NCBI RefSeq assembly: GCF_945290125.1
Contig: NZ_CALYQV010000010.1
Location: 1-46,298 of the forward strand
DNA: 46,298 nucleotides
DNA from: an uncultured Lactobacillus sp.
Lineage (GTDB): Bacteria > Bacillota > Bacilli > Lactobacillales > Lactobacillaceae
Reading direction: 5' to 3'
This document shows, in pieces, positions 43,269 to 46,298 of this stretch. Position numbers and translations under genes: made by a program. Positions within the stretch are counted from its first letter, which is position 1, and each line of letters begins with the position of its first letter. A model generated the notes under the pieces. That model was not told the origin of the DNA. It did not search any database and saw only the letters and a list, made by a program, of their open reading frames with translations.

Positions 43269-44563
43269 TATTTCCCTTTTTCATTTTTAATCTCTAATTT
43301 TAAATTTTGTTCATCTGCAATTTTAACAAACGGTATCCATATGAGTGTAGCAACAATGAAGCAAACAAGTTGTAAGATTGCACCACGCCAGCTTCCAGTT
43401 ACTAAAAATCCACTAATAATTGGAGGGGTAGTCCAAGGAACTTGAACCGTTCCATTGGGTATTGGAACTAAATTCGTAACAAATGCTATGTATGAAATAA
43501 TCGCTGAAACTGCCGGAGTTATTATTAAAGGAATAAAGTAAGTAAAATCAAGCATCAATGGAATACCAAATAAAGTTGGTTCACCTATTCCAAAAATATA
43601 AGGTATAAGTGCAACTTTTTTTAGTGCTTTGTATCTTTCGCTATGTGCAACTATAGTTATGGCAATTATAGCACCTGCTACACCAATGCTGGCAAACTGA
43701 TCCCAAAAGCTTTGATTTATAACATTAGGTAGTGCTTTATGCGTTAAATAAGCTGTTTTATTTTGATCTTGCAATACCTGTAGAATTGGTGTCATTACGC
43801 TATTAACGATACTATCTCCATGTATACCAAAAAACCATAAAAATTGTGAAAACAGTTTTGCTATTACAATACCAAAAATTGATCCTCCAACTGCTTTTAA
43901 TGGTGTACCAAGAATCTTATTAATTATCTCAAGCGCACTCAAATTAAAATATGTTCCTAAAATTATTCTTATAACCCAAAAGACAGTTATAACAATCAAT
44001 GAAGGAATAATTGATTCAAAAGGTTTTGAAACAGCAGGTGGCACTGAAGATGGTAATTTTATTGTAATCCCTTTTTTATCTATAGTTCTATAAATGATAG
44101 CGACAAGAATTGAAACAACTATTGCTAAAAAGATAGACTGACCCCCTATGTTTGTAACCTGAAGTATGTTATTACCATTTTTATCAAGCTGATAAGGTGT
44201 CAAAATAAAGAAACACACTAATGCTGTTAACATTATCGGTGTATCATCTAACTTCATTTCAATCGCAAGGTTTTTTGATATAGCTAGCAAAACAATTAGA
44301 CCGCCAATTACTAAACTAGCATCGTTTACTATTCCCAATCTTGCAGCGAATTCATTTACACTTAACTTAAAAAGAGAAGCTAAAAAACTAGTTACTTCTG
44401 GAATTGGAAAACTTCCAATTATTAAAAATACTGACGCTATAATAGTAAATGGTACATAAGCTAGCATTCCATTTTTAATTGCTTGAATATACGCATTTGA
44501 ATTGAAAAAAGCTGATAATTTTCCCAATTTTCCTTGTATTTTTTCTGTCTGACTTGTTTTCAT
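43268..44563 (-). CDS. PTS cellobiose/lactose-family EIIC
   Basis: Membrane permease of 431 aa, CelB-like: the N-terminus AYIQAIKNGMLAYVPFTIIASVFLIIG is typical, followed by about ten hydrophobic segments, FGIHGDSIVNSVMTPI and FGIGEPTLFGIPLM. GGAG lies 8 bases before the ATG. No EIIA or EIIB is encoded nearby, so it must borrow them from another cellobiose-type system. It is coupled to the GH78 gene and divergent from the AraC regulator, so it probably imports the rhamnosidase substrate. Confidence 0.9.
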   Translation of the reverse strand: MKTSQTEKIQGKLGKLSAFFNSNAYIQAIKNGMLAYVPFTIIASVFLIIGSFPIPEVTSFLASLFKLSVNEFAARLGIVNDASLVIGGLIVLLAISKNLAIEMKLDDTPIMLTALVCFFILTPYQLDKNGNNILQVTNIGGQSIFLAIVVSILVAIIYRTIDKKGITIKLPSSVPPAVSKPFESIIPSLIVITVFWVIRIILGTYFNLSALEIINKILGTPLKAVGGSIFGIVIAKLFSQFLWFFGIHGDSIVNSVMTPILQVLQDQNKTAYLTHKALPNVINQSFWDQFASIGVAGAIIAITIVAHSERYKALKKVALIPYIFGIGEPTLFGIPLMLDFTYFIPLIITPAVSAIISYIAFVTNLVPIPNGTVQVPWTTPPIISGFLVTGSWRGAILQLVCFIVATLIWIPFVKIADEQNLKLEIKNEKGK

Positions 44564-44592
44564 AATTGAATCTCCATGTTATCACTTTCTAT

Positions 44593-44606
44593 GTAAATGC
44601 ATTTAC
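44593..44606. promoter_or_regulatory. 14-bp perfect palindrome in the EIIC-GH78 leader
   Basis: GTAAATGCATTTAC is self-complementary and lies about 11-24 bases after the predicted start of the minus-strand transcript. It could be the operator of a repressor or a half-site for the AraC regulator. Confidence 0.45.
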
Positions 44607-44623
44607 TTTTTCTTTCAATTCGA

Positions 44624-44653
44624 ATTGTAAGCGATTCATATTAATGCTACAAT
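44624..44653. promoter_or_regulatory. Overlapping divergent promoters of araC-like and EIIC-GH78 genes
   Basis: On the plus strand there is TTGTAA (44625-44630), 17 bases, TACAAT (44648-44653). On the minus strand there is TTGTAG (44652-44647), 17 bases, TACAAT (44629-44624). The -35 of each promoter lies on the -10 of the other, so RNA polymerase can occupy only one at a time. A partial cre-like sequence (TGTAAGCG, 44626-44633) lies inside. Confidence 0.75.
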
Positions 44654-44697
44654 ATCAAAAAGTTTAATCATTTAGAACAAAAATACAGGTAAGAATA

Positions 44698-45666
44698 ATG
44701 GAAAAAAATATATACGCTCAATTGCTTGAGCCTAATCCCATTGAGTCTTCTCAATTAATTGACCACAAATTCCATAGCGATTTTAAAAATAAAACTCTTA
44801 TTAGTTTAGAAAATTCACAGATACCTATTTTTACAACTGGATTTATTAAAAACAGAGAGATTTATATTGCGAAGCATAATCGCTTTGCCTCATATCCCAA
44901 GCATTCACATACATTTGTGGAAATCAATTACGTACTCAGTGGAAAAGCAGAAGAAATTGTTAATGGTCAAAGAATAATTCTTGAAAGTGGAGATTTGTTG
45001 CTATTGGATATAGGAACAGTACATTCTATTAAGTCACTTGACTTTAAAGATATTCTTATAAATATTGTTTTTAGAGATATTAATTATGCATTTGATAATT
45101 TAAATAAAATCAGTGAAAATGATACGATTGGAAACCTATATTATTCTAATATTTTTGACAAACATTTTCTTTTATTCAAAAAAGAAGATACCGAATCTAG
45201 TTTACAAACAATAGTGGAATTAATGATTACAGAATATTTACAAAACCAAAAAAATGCGGATTCCATACTAGACTCATACATAAATGTTTTTTTTAAATTA
45301 TTATTTCGTAATATTAATATTAATTCAAAAACTATTTATGATAGTGAACAAGATAAACTAGTATTACTAATCTTAAGAGAGATAATGAACTCCTATCAAA
45401 CAATATCACTCAATCGTATTGCTACTAAATATAATTATAATAGAAATTATTTAGGCAACCTATTTAAAGAAAAGCTTGGAGATACTTTTTCAAATGTCTT
45501 AACTGATAAAAGACTGTCAGTTGCCTATGAGAAGCTATTGCATAGTAATGATTCGGTTTATCAAATTGCTAATTCAGTTGGTATTTCAAATACAACCTTT
45601 TTTTATAAGAAATTTAGAGAAAAATACCACGAACTTCCTTTGGAAATTAGAAAGAAAAAACAGTAG
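44698..45666 (+). CDS. AraC-family transcriptional regulator
   Basis: A 322-aa regulator with an N-terminal cupin sensor (FASYPKHSHTFVEINYVLSG, then IILESGDLLLLDIGTVHSI) and a C-terminal double HTH (about 225-320): ISLNRIATKYNYNRNYLGNLFKEKLG and VYQIANSVGISNTTFFYKKFREKYHELPLE. This is the layout of sugar-responsive AraC activators. It is transcribed away from the EIIC-GH78 operon from an overlapping promoter, so it is the likely local regulator responding to the imported glycoside or to rhamnose. Confidence 0.92.
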   Translation: MEKNIYAQLLEPNPIESSQLIDHKFHSDFKNKTLISLENSQIPIFTTGFIKNREIYIAKHNRFASYPKHSHTFVEINYVLSGKAEEIVNGQRIILESGDLLLLDIGTVHSIKSLDFKDILINIVFRDINYAFDNLNKISENDTIGNLYYSNIFDKHFLLFKKEDTESSLQTIVELMITEYLQNQKNADSILDSYINVFFKLLFRNININSKTIYDSEQDKLVLLILREIMNSYQTISLNRIATKYNYNRNYLGNLFKEKLGDTFSNVLTDKRLSVAYEKLLHSNDSVYQIANSVGISNTTFFYKKFREKYHELPLEIRKKKQ

Positions 45667-45718
45667 TAAAAATAAAGTCTGATCAAAAAGAATAGATAAA
45701 AGTTTGGAAAAAGAAAAG

Positions 45719-45758
45719 GGCTAATAAATTAACGTCTCATCAACGTAATTTATTAGCC
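45719..45758. terminator. Terminator between the AraC gene and fba
   Basis: GGCTAATAAATT pairs with AATTTATTAGCC with an inner ACGT/ACGT helix. The minus side continues with CTTTTCTTTTT, so it mainly serves the aldolase gene; it may also stop the AraC transcript. Confidence 0.8.
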
Positions 45759-45792
45759 TGTAAATTAAAGTTTTTTCAAACTTTTTATTTTA

Positions 45793-46298
45793 TTATTCCA
45801 AATTCAATGAGCTCTTGTCAAAACCAGCTGACTTAATCTTGTCATCAATTGATGGAGTACCAAGCCAAGTGATCATTTCCTTCATTGAAGCTGTAATTGC
45901 TTCAGTACCAGGAAGAAGAAGCTTACGAGGGTCATAGCCCTTGTTGTCCTTGTCTTCATCTTTATGAGCTTCAAAGTACTTACGAGTAGCAGCTTGGAAA
46001 GCTAATTGGAATTCAGTGTTAATGTTAACTTTAGAAATTCCAAGGGAAATAGCCTTCTTAACTTGCTCTTCAGGAATGCCTGAACCACCGTGTAATACCA
46101 ATGGTACAGAAACTGCATCAGCAATTTCCTTTAAGCGATCAAAGTTCAATCCCTTCCAGCCTTCTGGGTAAACGCCGTGAATGTTACCAATACCACAAGC
46201 AAGTTTATCAACACCTGCGGCTACAAAAGTTTTTGCGTCTTCAACAGATGCTAATTCTCCACCATCAGCTCCTTGGTTTTCACCAATTTTACCAATTT
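45793..46298 (-). CDS. fba: Class II fructose-bisphosphate aldolase (3' part)
   Basis: The C-terminal ~168 residues are in the window; the start lies beyond the right edge. Visible motifs are GIGNIHGVYPEGW, LVLHGGSGIPEEQVKKAI (zinc ligand His) and SKVNINTEFQLAF for substrate phosphate. The C-terminus TPSIDDKIKSAGFDKSSLNLE fits the lactobacillar glycolytic-type enzyme that splits fructose 1,6-bisphosphate into DHAP and glyceraldehyde 3-phosphate. The codon choice is more regular than in the neighbouring accessory genes, as expected of a highly expressed gene. Confidence 0.93.
   Translation of the reverse strand, partial: IGKIGENQGADGGELASVEDAKTFVAAGVDKLACGIGNIHGVYPEGWKGLNFDRLKEIADAVSVPLVLHGGSGIPEEQVKKAISLGISKVNINTEFQLAFQAATRKYFEAHKDEDKDNKGYDPRKLLLPGTEAITASMKEMITWLGTPSIDDKIKSAGFDKSSLNLE

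Noticed and set aside
45240-45345. AT-rich runs within the AraC gene as a recombination or attachment site.
   Set aside because: Simple compositional bias inside an intact coding frame; no repeats flank it.
1-46298. CRISPR array, insertion sequence, prophage, tRNA or rRNA gene.
   Set aside because: I found no regularly spaced repeats, transposase or integrase motifs, or cloverleaf and rRNA-like sequences on either strand.

Overview
The window looks like chromosomal DNA of a low-GC Firmicute, most probably a Lactobacillus in the strict sense. The evidence is the AT-rich composition, strong AGGAGG-type ribosome sites, a T-box in front of thrS, the dnaB/dnaI primosome pair, an ecsA/ecsB pair beside trmB, and many PTS genes. 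The sugar gene content would suit a strain living on plant or pollen glycosides, such as the bee-gut group. That habitat is inference; no rRNA or other marker is present.

Region 1 (1-17.4 kb) is housekeeping. It starts with an amino-acid ABC transporter (glnQ-like ATPase plus a truncated lipoprotein gene). Then comes thrS under a T-box, followed by the minus-strand set murC / polA-mutM-coaE-nrdR-dnaB-dnaI, and the operon ecsA-ecsB-trmB-thioredoxin-ytpR. Divergent from ecsA are a HIT hydrolase, a YtxH-like protein and prsA. The ThrRS is notable: every canonical editing-site residue I could align is replaced, while the catalytic zinc ligands remain.

Region 2 (17.5-29.2 kb) holds a decayed ABC exporter whose membrane half is broken by a 13-bp tandem duplication and a second indel. 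It also holds the operon pbp1A-like / ylbF-like / yhaO / yhaN / yhaM (cell wall synthesis plus Mre11/Rad50-like repair and exoribonuclease), an RluA-type pseudouridine synthase, and a serine hydrolase whose C-terminus appears frameshifted.

Region 3 (29.2-45.7 kb) is an accessory carbohydrate region. (a) A PRD regulator, a separate EIIA-like protein and fructose-family EIIA, EIIB and EIIC are followed by a class II aldolase. (b) licT with a RAT/terminator leader, a beta-glucoside EIIBCA and an alpha/beta hydrolase form an operon with a cre site over the promoter. No phospho-beta-glucosidase is present. (c) A cellobiose-type EIIC and a GH78 alpha-L-rhamnosidase-like enzyme are divergent from an AraC regulator, with two promoters that overlap almost exactly. 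Two same-length paralogous alpha/beta hydrolases bracket the fructose-type PTS locus. An aldo/keto reductase with a MerR-type 19-bp promoter spacer and a histidine phosphatase lie between (b) and (c).

The right end is the 3' part of a canonical class II fructose-bisphosphate aldolase. I found no tRNA, rRNA, CRISPR, insertion sequence or prophage genes. The most novel-looking points are the editing-site loss in ThrRS, the esterase-linked PTS loci, the LicT PRD1 His-to-Asp change, and the overlapping promoters of the rhamnosidase locus.
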